DNA of 64,000 bases. Origin: Tetracladium setigerum. Its lineage: Eukaryota > Ascomycota > Leotiomycetes > Helotiales. A program made the translations under genes and the position numbers. The stretch lies in NCBI GenBank assembly GCA_031472005.1, contig PZJY01000006.1, forward strand, positions 1,922,001-1,986,000, written 5' to 3'. The notes beneath the pieces are model-generated. The model worked only from the letters and a program-made list of their open reading frames with translations. It ran no database searches and was not told where the DNA came from. Below are positions 34,382 through 46,150 of the stretch, piece after piece (the first letter of the stretch is position 1; every line of letters begins with the position of its first letter).

Positions 34382-36920
34382 ATGAGTACCATGCTGCAGA
34401 CCCCATCTAGGGCTTCGACGGCCTCGTCGTCTTCCTTTCAACCCGTGTCACGCCAGAATACAATTTCGTCTCACGATGGAGGGCGATCGGTGCGACAGTC
34501 CAAGCGATATTCCATGACTACTCTATACCTTTCCATGTCCGCGAATGAAAAAGATCTGGAGATTGAAGATGACCTCGCAAAAGGTAATTTCATTGTAATG
34601 GTGCGAGCCTGACAAATGGTCTGACAACCTACAGCACAGAAGATTCTGCGCGACTTGAAGTCGAAGATTTCGTCCCAATCGAAGAAGAACTTTGTGTTAG
34701 AGAAGGATGTCAGATATCTAGATTCTAGAATCGCGCTCCTGATTCAAAATCGAATGGCGTTGGAAGAGGCGAGTTTTTGCGCATATGGGGCAGGCAACAA
34801 CGCTAATTCTTTGTAGCAAAACGAAGTTGCTAGCCATCTTGAAGATGCTTCCGATTTACAAGAAGGTTTCTTTCCAAATGACGAAAAGACCCAGAAATAC
34901 GGCAATCTTTTGTTCCTGTTGCAATCCGAACCCCGCCATATTGCGCACCTCTGTCGTCTGGTCACAATGGCGGAAATTGATTCTCTGCTTCAAACTGTCA
35001 TGTTCACAATTTATGGAAATCAATATGAGAGCCGTGAGGAGCATCTTCTCTTGACCATGTTTCAGGTATTTCGTCCATCTTTCGTCTTCGAGGCTTTACT
35101 AACCATGTACATAGTCTGTCCTTACCTACCAATTCGACAACACCCCCGAGTACTCCTCTCTGTTACGTGCAAACACCCCCGTGTCTCGAATGATGACCAC
35201 ATACACCCGAAGAGGACCTGGACAGAGTTACCTCAAAACGGTTTTGGCGGACCGGATCAATGGACTTATTGAACTCAAGGATCTTGACCTCGAGATCAAT
35301 CCATTGAAAGTATATGAAAGGATGATTGAACAAATTGAAGAAGACACCGGGAGTTTGCCAGCGTCTCTGCCACGGGGAGTGGTGGCCGAACAAGCCGCAG
35401 AAAATCCACAGGTCCAAGCAATCATTGAACCAAGACTTACAATGTTGATGGAGATTGCCAATGGTTTCCTTACGACCATCATTGAAGGGTTGGAGGAGAC
35501 TCCCTATGGAATCAGGTGGATTTGCAAGCAAATTCGAAGTTTGACGAAGCGAAAGTACCCCGATGCTAACGATCAGGTCATTTGTACTCTTATCGGGGGT
35601 TTCTTTTTCCTCCGTTTCATCAATCCAGCCATTGTTACGCCAAAATCATATATGCTTATTGATGGAACTCCCGCAGAGCGACCAAGGCGAACTCTGACGT
35701 TGATCGCTAAGATGCTGCAAAATCTTGCAAATAAGCCATCTTATGCAAAAGAGCCATACATGGCGAAGCTCCAACCATTCATTCAGCACAACAAGGAACG
35801 CGTCAACAAATTCATGCTCGATCTGTGTGAAGTCCAGGACTTTTATGAGAGCTTGGAGATGGACAACTATGTGGCTTTGTCAAAGAAAGACCTCGAACTT
35901 TCAATCACCCTTAATGAAGTCTACGCTACCCATGCTCTTTTGGAGAAGCATAGCAACGAGTTGAACAAGGGTGAGAACTCTCACTTGGCTGTTTGCTTGA
36001 GCGATCTTGGCGCAGCTCCAGCTCAGTTACCGCGGAAGGAAAACAGAGCAATCAACTTGCCACTATTCAGCAAGTGGGAGACCGCGATTGACGATTTGAC
36101 TGCTGCCTTGGACATCACTCAAGAGGAAGTCTACTTCATGGAAGCCAAGTCAACATTCGTACAAATCATGCGATCCATCCCCACGAATAGCGCCGTAGCT
36201 AGGAGGCCGCTACGGCTAGAGCGTGTGGCGGATGCTGCTGCTACCTCTCGAAATGATGCAGTAATGGTTCGAAAAGGCATCAGAGCAATGGAACTCCTGA
36301 GCCAGCTGCAAGAACTCCAGGTCATTGACAAATCCGATCACTTTAGCCTCCTTCGAGATGAGGTTGAACAAGAACTGCAGCATCTCGGTTCCCTGAAGGA
36401 CGGTGTTGTTATTGAGACCCAGAAGCTAGATGAGGTGTTCAAGACGATTCGCGATCACAACACGTATCTGGTTGGTCAACTCGAGACCTATAAAAGTTAC
36501 CTGCACAATGTCCGAAGCCAAAGTGAAGGAACGAAACGCAAAGCACAAAAGCATCAGGTTTTGGGGCCGTACAAATTCACTCACCAAGCTCTCGAAAAGG
36601 AGGGTGTCATCCAGAAGAGTAATGTCCCAGACAACCGAAGAGCAAACATCTACTTCAACTTTACCAGTCCCTTACCTGGTACTTTCGTTATCTCACTCCA
36701 CTACAAAGGTATGAAACTTATGAATGCGAGCTTTGGAATCTATGGCTAATATTATTCAGGGAGAAACCGTGGTCTACTTGAGCTGGATTTGAAACTTGAT
36801 GATCTTCTCGAAATGCAGAAGGATAATCAAGAGGATCTTGACCTTGAGTACGTGCAGTTCAATGTGCCCAAAGTCTTGGCCCTTTTGAACAAACGCTTTG
36901 CGAGGAAAAAGGGGTGGTAA
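34382..36920 (+). CDS. Ras GTPase-activating protein with RasGAP and RasGAP C-terminal domains (Gap1/Sar1 type), 779 aa
   Basis: Accelerates GTP hydrolysis by Ras, turning off Ras signalling in growth and polarity at the plasma membrane. Exons: 34382-34583, 34635-34768, 34817-35065, 35115-36708, 36760-36920; total 2340 nt, 780 codons. The N-terminus is Ser-rich with basic RQSKRYSMTT, followed by a coiled coil. The RasGAP domain (about 140-450) shows the arginine-finger segment SLLRANTPVS (Arg about 213) and the hallmark FFFLRFINPAIVTPKSYML (about 358-376). The C-terminal RasGAP_C domain includes LGPYKFTHQALEKEGVI, IYFNFTSPLPGTFVISLHYKG and LDLKLDDLLEMQ. Intron 2 (34769-34816) starts with GC rather than GT. 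The size and order match fission-yeast Gap1 and differ from IQGAPs, which have extra CH and IQ modules. Confidence 0.93.
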
Positions 36921-38394
36921 GCCCGATCATCTCAACGCCTAGGTCTCCGCCGGTCAGGCGAGATACTAGGCAGAGATTTGTACTATCAACAACGAAGAAA
37001 GCCAAAACGAACACGATGAAGGATGACATGATTGGTATTGGCGTGGATGCCGGAGTTTTTGTTTTGGGCGGACGTGGCGTAAATAACGATGGCCTTGGTT
37101 TTGAACTTGTGCGAAGGGATGGAACTGGAATTATACCTCTTTTCTTTGTTGTCTTATTTCTGCTTTTTAAGCTTGCCTTTATCGCGGCTGTTTCTGCGTC
37201 GCTAAGCTTTGTGCTTTTTGCCCGCTTAATAGGAGGGAGGGAAGGAAGGAAGGAGGGCTTTTGGCGGGTCCTCGGCCAGGGAGCTTCGCACGTTGAATAG
37301 CGTGGAACGTGGTAATAGGATCGGTTACGCGGGGGGTGATGAGTTTCGCTGCGTACTCTTCCTTCTTGATCTCTTTGATCACGCACAAATCGCGTGCAGA
37401 CAGACATTCGTATGATGCGTGCAACTTTGCTTGTCTATTTACAGTCTGGGTGAGAATGGGATGGGATGGAATGGGATGGTTAGCAAGTGGCTTAAATGTA
37501 ATATCATGCAAACGGATTTATTTTTGGGGTATTTTCTCTCAATTCTGTGTTTTGTGTGTTCAGTGTTGCCGTCAACTTCTGAGGATGAGTGGACAGTTCC
37601 AGTGACGAATCCCTCAACTCTCAAGAGAATGACATCTTCCCCCTGCCAAGAACAGCTCGATACCGAAGGGCTGGTTAAATAGATTGCATGCCCATGTCCA
37701 ATTGTCTGTCCATGTCTTCCAGACGGAGAAAGTGGTCTCCTCCTGCGAGAGGGAGAAGGATGGATGCTGCAACTTGTTGTAAGCCTGCAATTGTCTATCG
37801 TGTTCATATGAATGCTACAGCAAGCGTACATACTAGCATCTTTGTCGCATGAATTGCCACCAAATAAATTAATGGCCGGTGGAGCAGGTGCCAGACATAT
37901 TATACTTACGAAATGGATTCAAGCCTCGATCAAGATTCGATATCCGAGGCTTTGCACCCCAACAACAATAATCCACGTCCTCGATCTGGATCGGAGCGTC
38001 ACGCATTGGGAGATTGTTTCGCACAAATTGGATTTCAATTCCGATGAAAGGGCAATGTTTCGGTTGTCATCCGAAGTTCCCCCTGTCAAATTTCGAATGA
38101 AACAAGTCCAGGGCTCCGAAACATGTTCCTTCCCCACAAGTATAAACGAATATCGTCAATTTTTAAAGTGCCCAGCCCCTTCTGCTACACGGCCATGCGG
38201 CACCTCAAATTGTTTACCAAACTTCACGATGGTCCCGGCGGCTCTGCCCAAGGCCTTTATATACAAAGACGACTCTTGGTCCATCGAGATGTTTCTCAAT
38301 CATTCTCATCATCCACGTTGAACGTTCATTTTCGCTTTCACTTTCGCTTTCAATTCCACCTTCTTTTTCACTTCAACCCCACACTCTTTTCAAC
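36921..38394. other. intergenic region upstream of the LPMO gene
   Basis: About 1.5 kb between the RasGAP stop and the LPMO start holds no recognisable gene. The last 140 bp form the LPMO promoter and a pyrimidine-rich leader. A purine-rich (GGAA)-like block is at about 37231-37257. Confidence 0.5.
38258..38263 (+). promoter_or_regulatory. TATA-like box of the LPMO gene
   Basis: TATATA lies about 130 bp before the LPMO ATG and is followed by a CT-rich leader with repeated TTTCGCTTTCA-like units, a common arrangement for strongly inducible fungal secreted-enzyme genes. The assignment is by position and sequence only. Confidence 0.55.
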
Positions 38395-39763
38395 ATGTTC
38401 AAGTCATTGATCTTTGCTTCTCTTCTCGCTGCTGGTTCAGCTCACCAAAACTTCCACCAATTCTGGGTGAACGATGTTTCTCCAGGTTTCGAGGTCGGAA
38501 TTAGGATGCCACCCAGCAACAGCCCTGTGGTATGTTTTCCCACAACTCAATATGATCTTGTTTGCTTGGAAAGAACTGTTGGGCTAATCGTTTCTCTTCC
38601 GGACAATAGACAGACGTCGCTAGCACCGATATTGTGTGCAACGTACCCGGAACCAATGCTCCAGCCGGAGGTGTCGCCACCGTTGATGTCGCTGCTGGAG
38701 ACAAGATCACTGTTCAATGGGATCAATCTACTCACCCAGGACCTATCACACACATGCTTTTCGGTCCTATCCCATCGGCTGCGCTTGCTACAGGTGTAAG
38801 TCCTCTACATCAAAATCTCCTTACGTAGATGAGATCATTAGCTAACCTAAGAACACACAGGTTGGAGAGTGGGCCAAGATTGACGAGCTCAACGCCGTAG
38901 ATGGCAAATGGGCCAACGAAATCATGTCCGCCGTCGAAATGAAGCACTCCTTCAACCTCCCCGCCAACCTCGCCAGCGGTGAATACCTCCTCCGATCCGA
39001 GATGCTTGCTCTTCACGGCGCTTCGACTGTCGGCGGTGCTCAATTCTACATCGGATGTGCTCAAATCAAGGTCACCGGTCCAGGAGGATCTTGCGGTCCT
39101 AAGATCACCCTTCCCGGAGCCTATGACCCAAATGAGGCTGCTATCCTCATCCCAAACCTTTATAATGGTTTCTCGCCAGATAATTACACTGCACCAGGTG
39201 GCCCAGTCGCTGTCTGTGCTGCTGGAGCAGGAGGATCGAGCCCAACTACCCTCGCAACCTCTACCAGAGCCGCTACTACTTCGGCCGCCGCCGCGTCAAG
39301 CACTGTCGCTGCTGTTCCTACATCAGCTGCTGTCTCTGCCTCTTCTTCATCCGTCATCGCTCCCGTCGAGAGCTCATCCTCCGTCGCAGCACCCATCGCA
39401 ACATCCTCATCCATCCCAACAACTTCCGCAGCTGCTCTCCCCTCCACTACCGTCTCCCCATCAAAGACAGCTTGCAAACCTAAGACAACCGCTACCCTCG
39501 CCCCATCATCCTCCGCCGCACCCTCCAAGAGTGCTTGCAAACCTAAATCAAGCTCCACCGTTGCAGCTGTTCCTTCCGCTTCATCGGCAGCAGGTGTCAG
39601 CACCGCCGCAGCCGCTCCCTCCGCTTCATCGACAGGAGTTAGCACCATCGTTAGCATTTACGGCCAATGTGGCGGTATTAACTTCAGCGGAAGCACTGTC
39701 TGTGCTGAGGGTTCTACCTGTGTCAAGTCGAATGACTGGTACTCGCAATGTATTCGCGCGTAG
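38395..39763 (+). CDS. AA9 lytic polysaccharide monooxygenase with C-terminal CBM1 (three exons, 407 aa)
   Basis: A secreted copper enzyme that oxidatively cleaves cellulose or related beta-glucans. Exons: 38395-38529, 38610-38795, 38861-39763; total 1224 nt. The signal peptide MFKSLIFASLLAAGSA ends directly before His17, which becomes the N-terminal copper-brace His. The second copper His is about residue 87 in STHPGPITHM. The axial site is seen in GGAQFYIGCAQIKVTGPG (Tyr about 170). A Ser/Thr/Ala/Pro-rich, presumably O-glycosylated linker (about 240-368) contains two copies of SK(T/S)ACKPK. Residues 371-407 are a cellulose-binding CBM1 with YGQCGG and SNDWYSQC. Each half of the copper brace is present, so it should be active. 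Neighbours do not form a degradation cluster. Confidence 0.94.
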
Positions 39764-41040
39764 AGCGTGAATCCGATGGTGGCTTGCTTGGATGGACAAA
39801 TCGATATTGGTGTGAAAAATTTTGTTGTATATACCTTACACCCTCATTTTGTGGGGGTTTTTTATTCTTGTAGATAAAAGAGAAGTGACCTAGATGCATG
39901 GAAATGAAAGTGATTCTGGAAGTTATCAAATTCTGAAGGTTCCACTCTTACTTAGTGATTCGTGAATCGTGATCTGGCTTCTGCTATTGCTCTGGGAAAG
40001 CTGACGGTATTCATTCTTACTGTACGATGAGTCAAACTTATGATTTCGAATATCTCTGAAGACCTCTTATTCCTTTCGAAAATGAATCCAACAGGCTTGG
40101 CACCCGTGCTGTAAATACTACCTGGAAGTCTCTTGTGTGTGAAAATCACGTAATGAAGTCAGCGTGTTTTTATTATTGGGTCGTCAGAACCAACGCCCTC
40201 GCTTCACTTTGCCTGTACATAGCCTTTCTGTGGTATACCCTCGAAAACAAGCCGCATCGCTTGGCACAACAACATGCCTCCCCATCCACTCGATTATGTG
40301 AAAAAAAAAAAATGTATCGCGATAATCCCAACAAAAACGAGCCTCATGCTCATAATCAAAAATTTGAAACTATGATGAAGAGGTTCTGCAGAACAAGCAA
40401 GCTTCTGTCCTACTTCAACGATTCGAATCGACGTAGTCGACGGCAAGCTTCTTTCTTGATGGGAAACCCGCTAAGTACTTTCTATTTTAGCAGGCATCAT
40501 GCTTAGCAGCCCATAGTCTAACTTCTACTACTAAATTCGGCTAAAGCCTACTTAAGGACAGGGATGGTGTGAAGGTTCGATGATGGCCATGAGTGGCTCC
40601 GATTTGTGGATGTGATTTTAACAGGTTTTCGGGCCCTTTGTCGACTCATTGGGAGGGGACATGAAATCTGGAAGGATACACAAAAAAAGCAATTGCGCCG
40701 TTTCTCCCTAGAGAGCTTACTGAGAGACTCACACTAGTAGTGGTTAATACGCTACCCAAAAGGTAGAACATCGAGTGTATGTGTTGCAACATTTGCATTT
40801 TTCGTACACTCTCTAATCAGATCTCAAAGTTACAAATGAAGAATGTTGAATGTCCAATCATAACCCTATAATCATATCATCGAGCCATATTTTTCTGTCA
40901 TGCCACTTGTACTCCACTACAGTTGTCGGATGCTCGGTCCATCATCATGGATTTATCCTTCCGTATTCGGTCAGCTCAGTTGATTCCGTCTAACCCAGCA
41001 TATGAGGAACCTTGCTCACCTTTTCAAATTGATGAATCAT
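39764..41040. other. intergenic region between LPMO and the cysteine-rich peptide gene
   Basis: About 1.3 kb of AT-rich DNA between two converging genes. The ORF at 40135-40506 has no motif and unlikely composition. No transposon ends or RNA genes were recognised. Confidence 0.5.
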
Positions 41041-41377
41041 TTAACATGGTCCATACTTGTATGTGACACAGAAGTTACCTGGGTAGCAGACAACCTAAAT
41101 TCAAAGTTTGTGGAGTCAGTTCACCGCGAATGAAAGGAGAAGATCATGGTGTCAAGATGGTAATGCTTGAGCTTTGCCAGCAGATGAAACAACATACTTG
41201 TTTGCAAGTTCCTCCAGAACAGAATTGTCCAGTTCCGCAGGCACGTCTCTCAAGAGGAGAGTCGCGCTGCTCAATGACAATGCCATCGGCTTCCGTGATG
41301 GGTTCGGCGACGGGTTCGGCGACTGGGACCGCCATGGCAAGGCCCAAGACGGAGAGGAGGATGATGGTGATCTTCAT
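41041..41377 (-). CDS. small secreted cysteine-rich peptide precursor with kexin site (two exons, 77 aa)
   Basis: Exons on the minus strand: 41377-41198 and 41094-41041, separated by a 103-nt GT-AG intron (donor GTATGT, acceptor TTTAG); 234 nt in total. Residues 1-16 (MKITIILLSVLGLAMA) are a clear signal peptide. A propeptide of about 29 residues follows, acidic, with repeated PVAEP units and ending in LERR, a dibasic kexin-type site. The predicted mature peptide is 32 residues with six cysteines spaced C-x5-C-x4-C-x4-C-x5-C-x7-C and ending in Cys. That is compatible with three disulfides. I do not recognise the family. It could be an effector, an antimicrobial or signalling peptide; the sequence does not say which. 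A TATA-like box lies 108 bp before the ATG. Conservation is not visible here, so the model rests on signal peptide, splice sites and cysteine pattern. Confidence 0.75.
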
Positions 41378-43580
41378 ATTGACTGATTGGAGAGATTTGG
41401 AATGGAGTAGAAGTTGTTAGTGTAATGGAGAAGATGATGCTGTTACTGTTGATTCTTGCGTGATTGAGGAGTATTTACTCTCTACTTATACCTTTTTTCT
41501 TCTTCTTCTTCCGGAGGCAGACTCCCTCCTCCCTTTTTGTTCATTCGTTCCTCCCGTGCAAAGAAATCCGAATAGGGTAAACTTCTCGCACAACAACTCT
41601 TCCCCGCTCTGCTTTGTTTGACTTGTTGATATTCCCATCCCCTTCACCCAGTCCTTCCGTTCCTCGATCCGGACTCACGAACGGCTAAACGGACACTTCA
41701 AGATCGTAGGACCCAGGATCCATGAAAGACAAACATCAGGAGTTTCGTGTAAACAACCGCCGTCTCTCTCCTAGCTAGATATGTAGGTGTTTAGTGAGCT
41801 TCGTCACCCGTCAAATGTGTAGGGTCATGTTATGGTTAAGCGAGTTAAGCTTTGCGGGATATCCCACCAACAGTCGTTTCTGACCACACCTGCATGCGGG
41901 GAATGGCTCGGCTTCAGTAATGAGTATGCGGATAGCGGCATTTTATGATCGGCATCTGCGTGGTCAAGTGCATACTTCATTTAGGTTGTGGAGATAAGAT
42001 TCTGAGTTGCGGGCCGGACGCCTACTTCGGCTCTCTGTGCTTGCCCTTCTCTGCACTGCAAGCTCTGGATGAGCTGAGAGATTAGTCGGACGATATAGGG
42101 AGAGTGATGGAGAGCGACGGATATGGTTGATCAGCTACAGCGTACTGGTGATTACCACATCTGGAAAGCCACTTAAGAATAGCCAAAGCACTAACACCCT
42201 TGGAAGGGAAACCACGGCTGTTATGAAAACACTAAAACACCAAAGGCCACTTACCTGTCTATTCAACGTACAAGAGCTAAGCTCCCTGCTGATATATTAA
42301 CAACTCTTTTAGAGAGCTGTGCCCAAGCCTCTCTAGGGCGTGGGTATTAGTGAGTGCCTTGAGCATTATTTGGTCTTGTGAGTTTTTGCAAAATCTGGAA
42401 ATCCGCATCCGTTGTCTCTCATCAAAAGTATTCTAAGTTCTTGTAAGTTATCTTATGTGGAAGTCTTAAGAGAAGGAAAACTGCAATGTTGTTCCTTACT
42501 TCTTGCTTTCCAGAATGAAAAGTTAAGAAGTATTATTGTAATAAGAATTTGTTTGAAAACCCGCCCACAAAACACAATCTATAGAGCTCAGCACCACCAA
42601 ATAAGACACAGCCCAAATATCCCCACAAATACCATTCGGCACGCATCGTATCCGAAGCAACTCCACGATTTGTTTCCCATACCCGGAAATAAGAAATGCT
42701 GGGACTCCCTCTTCCCGCAAGATCCGTCTGTGCCTCTCTCTAACAGCAGAATGGCCTATCAGTTTTTACCCCAATTTGCCAAGACATTCGACGACCTAGT
42801 GGAGGAAATGCACTTCCCTTTTGATCATTCTTGCTTAAACGGGGTACCAAGCGTAAAGTACTGTCTGCATGCAAGTTCAGAACGGGGGTTAGGGCTGTGG
42901 AAAACCGCCGTTGAATTTCCGCCAGCGGGCATTTCTTCTCTGAATTGGCATCTACCGATTGCCTTTCTCGGAGGACGATGAAAATGGTTAATCCTATGGG
43001 AGTGGGTGCTTTTGGGAACTTGTTAGATATTGGTACATGATAATTCATTATTATTCTTGTCAAGAAAGAACGTTCAGGTGATGGAAGGGAAGGGTTGATG
43101 GACCGGGCTCTTTTCGAGGGCAGATTGCTTTAGCCGGAAGCCGACGGATAATTAGTTCTATTAGAGAAAACTGTTACCAAGAGATGTATATATTACAGAG
43201 AGGGTTGGTAATGACGATTTCGGCTTGAGCTACATCTACCTCCAGCCAGTCTCAGGGGGAGGGCAGAGGAAAGAAAACAACTTATCAATCCACGTTTTGC
43301 AAATCACCACAAAAAAGTCTTCTCACAGGTTTTTCAAAACGAGATGAAGTCGAGGATTGGGAAGAATTTCTAGGGTATTGTTATTTCGTTGCCACATCAT
43401 AAACTGCAATTCCACTGACAAATCCAGCTGCACTATCGCTAACTCCTGTTGATTCATCCCCCCATCTAGCACATTCAACGCTAAATCACAACGCCATAAA
43501 CACCATCAGATAGGGTATGCAGGTGTGCAAAAAACAAACAAATGTCCACCGAAAAATGAGATACGAATTCGCAAAAACAT
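41378..43580. other. 2.2-kb intergenic region, AT-rich, no clear gene
   Basis: This tract contains the promoter of the cysteine-rich peptide gene at its left end and the 3' side of VID27 at its right. The frame at 42412-42981 (first ATG at about 42751 for the most protein-like part) has no family motif and I do not call it. No transposon ends were found. Confidence 0.45.
41485..41490 (-). promoter_or_regulatory. TATA-like box of the cysteine-rich peptide gene
   Basis: On the minus strand TATAAG lies 108 bp before the ATG. A strongly CT/GA-biased stretch (41490-41535) is immediately upstream. The spacing fits a fungal TATA promoter; the assignment is by position. Confidence 0.45.
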
Positions 43581-46150
43581 TCAGTAAGGAGAGTTTACAA
43601 CATCCTCCTTTCCTAACTTGTATCTTCCGCTCTCCCTCGTTCCAAGCCTACCACCAATCTCGCTTCTTCTACTACTCAATCGCATAGGGGTCATAATACT
43701 TTGCCTAGAAGGCTTCTTCAATTCGTGCTTAAGAACAGTATTGACTTCGTTCGGAAGAGCAACAATGACGTTCTTGTCACTTCCGTATTGGAAGTTGTCG
43801 GCCTTGACCTCCTCGGAATAACGCTTGATGCTGTAAGGATTCTTGTCGCCTTTCAAGAACTTCTTCAAAGTCCATGTAACGATGAAAGGTCCAGTAGCCG
43901 TGATGATGGACGTTTCTTCCTGACCTTCTCCGACATTGAAACGTGCCGTGGTGAAAGAAAGCGGAACCTTAGTCTCGTGCTGGAATTGAGCGACATGTTC
44001 AGGCTTCAGTGCCAAGCGACGAGGTTGAGGCTTGGAGTCCTTGCCGAATGATTTCTCAAAACCAAGCTTGCCTTCATTCTTGCCCTCCTTTTGTAACGCA
44101 TCGATGAGCAAAAGGTAAGTTCGGCAAGTAGCGAGCACCCAGCGCCCATCAGCGCTTACATCAAGACCAATAATCGGCTCGCCCAGGGCTGGGATGTGCG
44201 ACTTAGCATTGATACCGAGGCGATCGAACATACGAATATCGCCCTTGTTGCTAGCAACAGCAATGTATCCTTTTTCGGTCGTGGCCGCAGCAGAGAAATC
44301 GTTCTTAGACACATATTGCTTGAGTTCGGAGTCCACAAGTTTATTGCCCGTAAGACGAGGATCGATTCGATAGAGAGCATTTCGCGACAATCCAAGGAAA
44401 GTTTGTTCACCTGTGGCCTGAGCGAATTTGTTCTCTGGAACGAAGTTGTCGACTGGAATATCGTCGTGAACCTTCCACTCGTTGACGATTCTGCCATACT
44501 CAATATCCATTTGGTAAAGAGAGTTTGGGTTGGCCTCATCTTGCAAAATCATATCTCTGTCTTGAGCGTGAAGCATAACCTTCTTCGGGCGAAAAGCTTT
44601 CCACCTGGGGTCTCAACTCGAGAGATGTTGGTGGAAAACTCAAGTTGATGATTGGCTTTGTGCTTGAAAACACCAATCTTGGACCCACGAACGACAAATG
44701 ATCGCTCATGCATATGACCGACTGCCAGTTGGGAATTGACATTCCCATCATCGTCTTTGGTAACGATATCGTCTTCTGATTCGTCGCTATCGTAATGCTC
44801 GCTCCTTTGACCATCATAACCATCCTCTTCTTCGTCTTCATAGTGTTCTTCTTCCTCCTCTTCCTCTTCTGCCTGGACATCTTCCATATTGAGATCTTGG
44901 AACGCCTCAAGGACGTAGTCTCGATCATCCTCTTTGGTCTTAAGCCACTTAGTCTCATTCAGCTGCTCCCACAATGCTTGCATCAGACCTTCTTGAAACC
45001 GAACTACAGTCTCCTGGTCCTTGAAGCGAAGAAGCCACGAATATGCGCTGCCATCAGCGGAGTATGCGTTGAAGATAAACGAAAGGAACTCGAAGTTGAA
45101 GACTGGGTTCAAATCTGCCACAACAGCTTGACCAAGCCAGTCCCTTTCTGGGCTCGTCAACTGCAGCCAATACTGCCATTTTCCAATTTCCGAAACTGTA
45201 GCAGTTACGTTTGGGTCTTGAAGGATGAAGGATCCCGATTGGAAATCGAATAAATGTAACTCGGCCTTTTCTTCCGACAAGATTGACAAAGCTTCAGGGT
45301 GTGGATTGACTGGTGGGGCTTCTGTGGGCAGATCAAGCTGAGTGGGAGCCTTTTGCGAGGACCTTGATTTCTTTGTTGGCGTGCTCTCTCTCTTTAGGGC
45401 TGAGTTGGCGGTATTTCGGGAGGTTGAAGGGCCGAGTGAAGGCATATTGGACACAGGGGAAAGAACAGTCGGGCTGTGGGTTGGGCTGGCGCTGGGAATG
45501 GGGTGCTCCTCCTCGAAGTTGAAATCTGCCAAATCTGCCTCCGTCGCAGTTTGGTGACTCTTGCGGTGCTTGCGTTCGTATTGGCACTGGACAGCAGTAA
45601 TCTCGAAAGCCTGAAGTTGAGCGGCGTTGATCGACAGATCGCAGACAAATTCGTACAGATCGCCGGCGTCACCACTCAAATCTCTCCAGGCAAGCACCTT
45701 CTCCCCTCCCACTCGGGTTTCAGATCTGAAATGTAGGCTTTCGTCAAGAAGGAAGGTCTTCTCGTCGCGGTCTCCTGACAAAGCGGCGATAGCAGCGTCC
45801 TCGTCCTGGTCATCTAAGAGTTCTTCTTCTCCCTCCTCGTATGCGCGTTGTATAACCAGCTGGTATTGAAAGTCTTGGTTGGTTCGACGTATTCGCGCGG
45901 CGGCGTCTTTGAAGATGAGTTCAGAGTAGCCCTTGGGTGAGCGTGGGCGGACGAGATAGAGTTGACCTTGTGGGAGCTCGATCATAGACTCCTTGGAGGT
46001 GTCTCCGAAGATGAGCTTGCCCACTACAGAAATGGTTAGCTTGTATGACCAGGAAATGCAGGCAACGGGGGAAGTAGCGGTCCATTTGTTGACACAATAG
46101 AGGGGTACTTTGAAGCGAGAGGAAAACGTACCATTTCGAAGAACGAACAT
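43581..46150 (-). CDS. VID27: VID27 family protein, one frame break, about 820 aa
   Basis: Vid27 was linked in yeast to vacuole-dependent degradation of fructose-1,6-bisphosphatase; its molecular role is not settled. Exons on the minus strand: 46150-46132 and 46023-43581. The tiny first exon (MFVLRN) joins in phase 1 to VGKLIFGDTSKE. Then follow ELPQGQLYLVRPRSPKGYSE, an N-terminal PH-like region, a Ser/Pro-rich linker, the middle PH-like region (LHLFDFQSGSFILQD), and an acidic Glu/Asp run. The C-terminal beta-propeller-like VID27 domain includes KKVMLHAQDRDMILQDEA, DIEYGRIVNEWKVHDDI, GLSRNALYRIDPR and GLDVSADGRWVLATC. Near 44587-44595 the frame shifts by one between GGKLF and the PKKVML segment. 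The exons total 2462 nt; one added base gives 821 codons. A homopolymer error (TTTT or CCC) is likely. Confidence 0.9.

Noticed and set aside
42412..42981. 189-codon plus-strand open frame
   Set aside because: Begins at a non-ATG codon, lacks a recognisable motif and has AT-rich, spacer-like composition in its first half. A short gene starting near 42751 cannot be excluded but is not supported.
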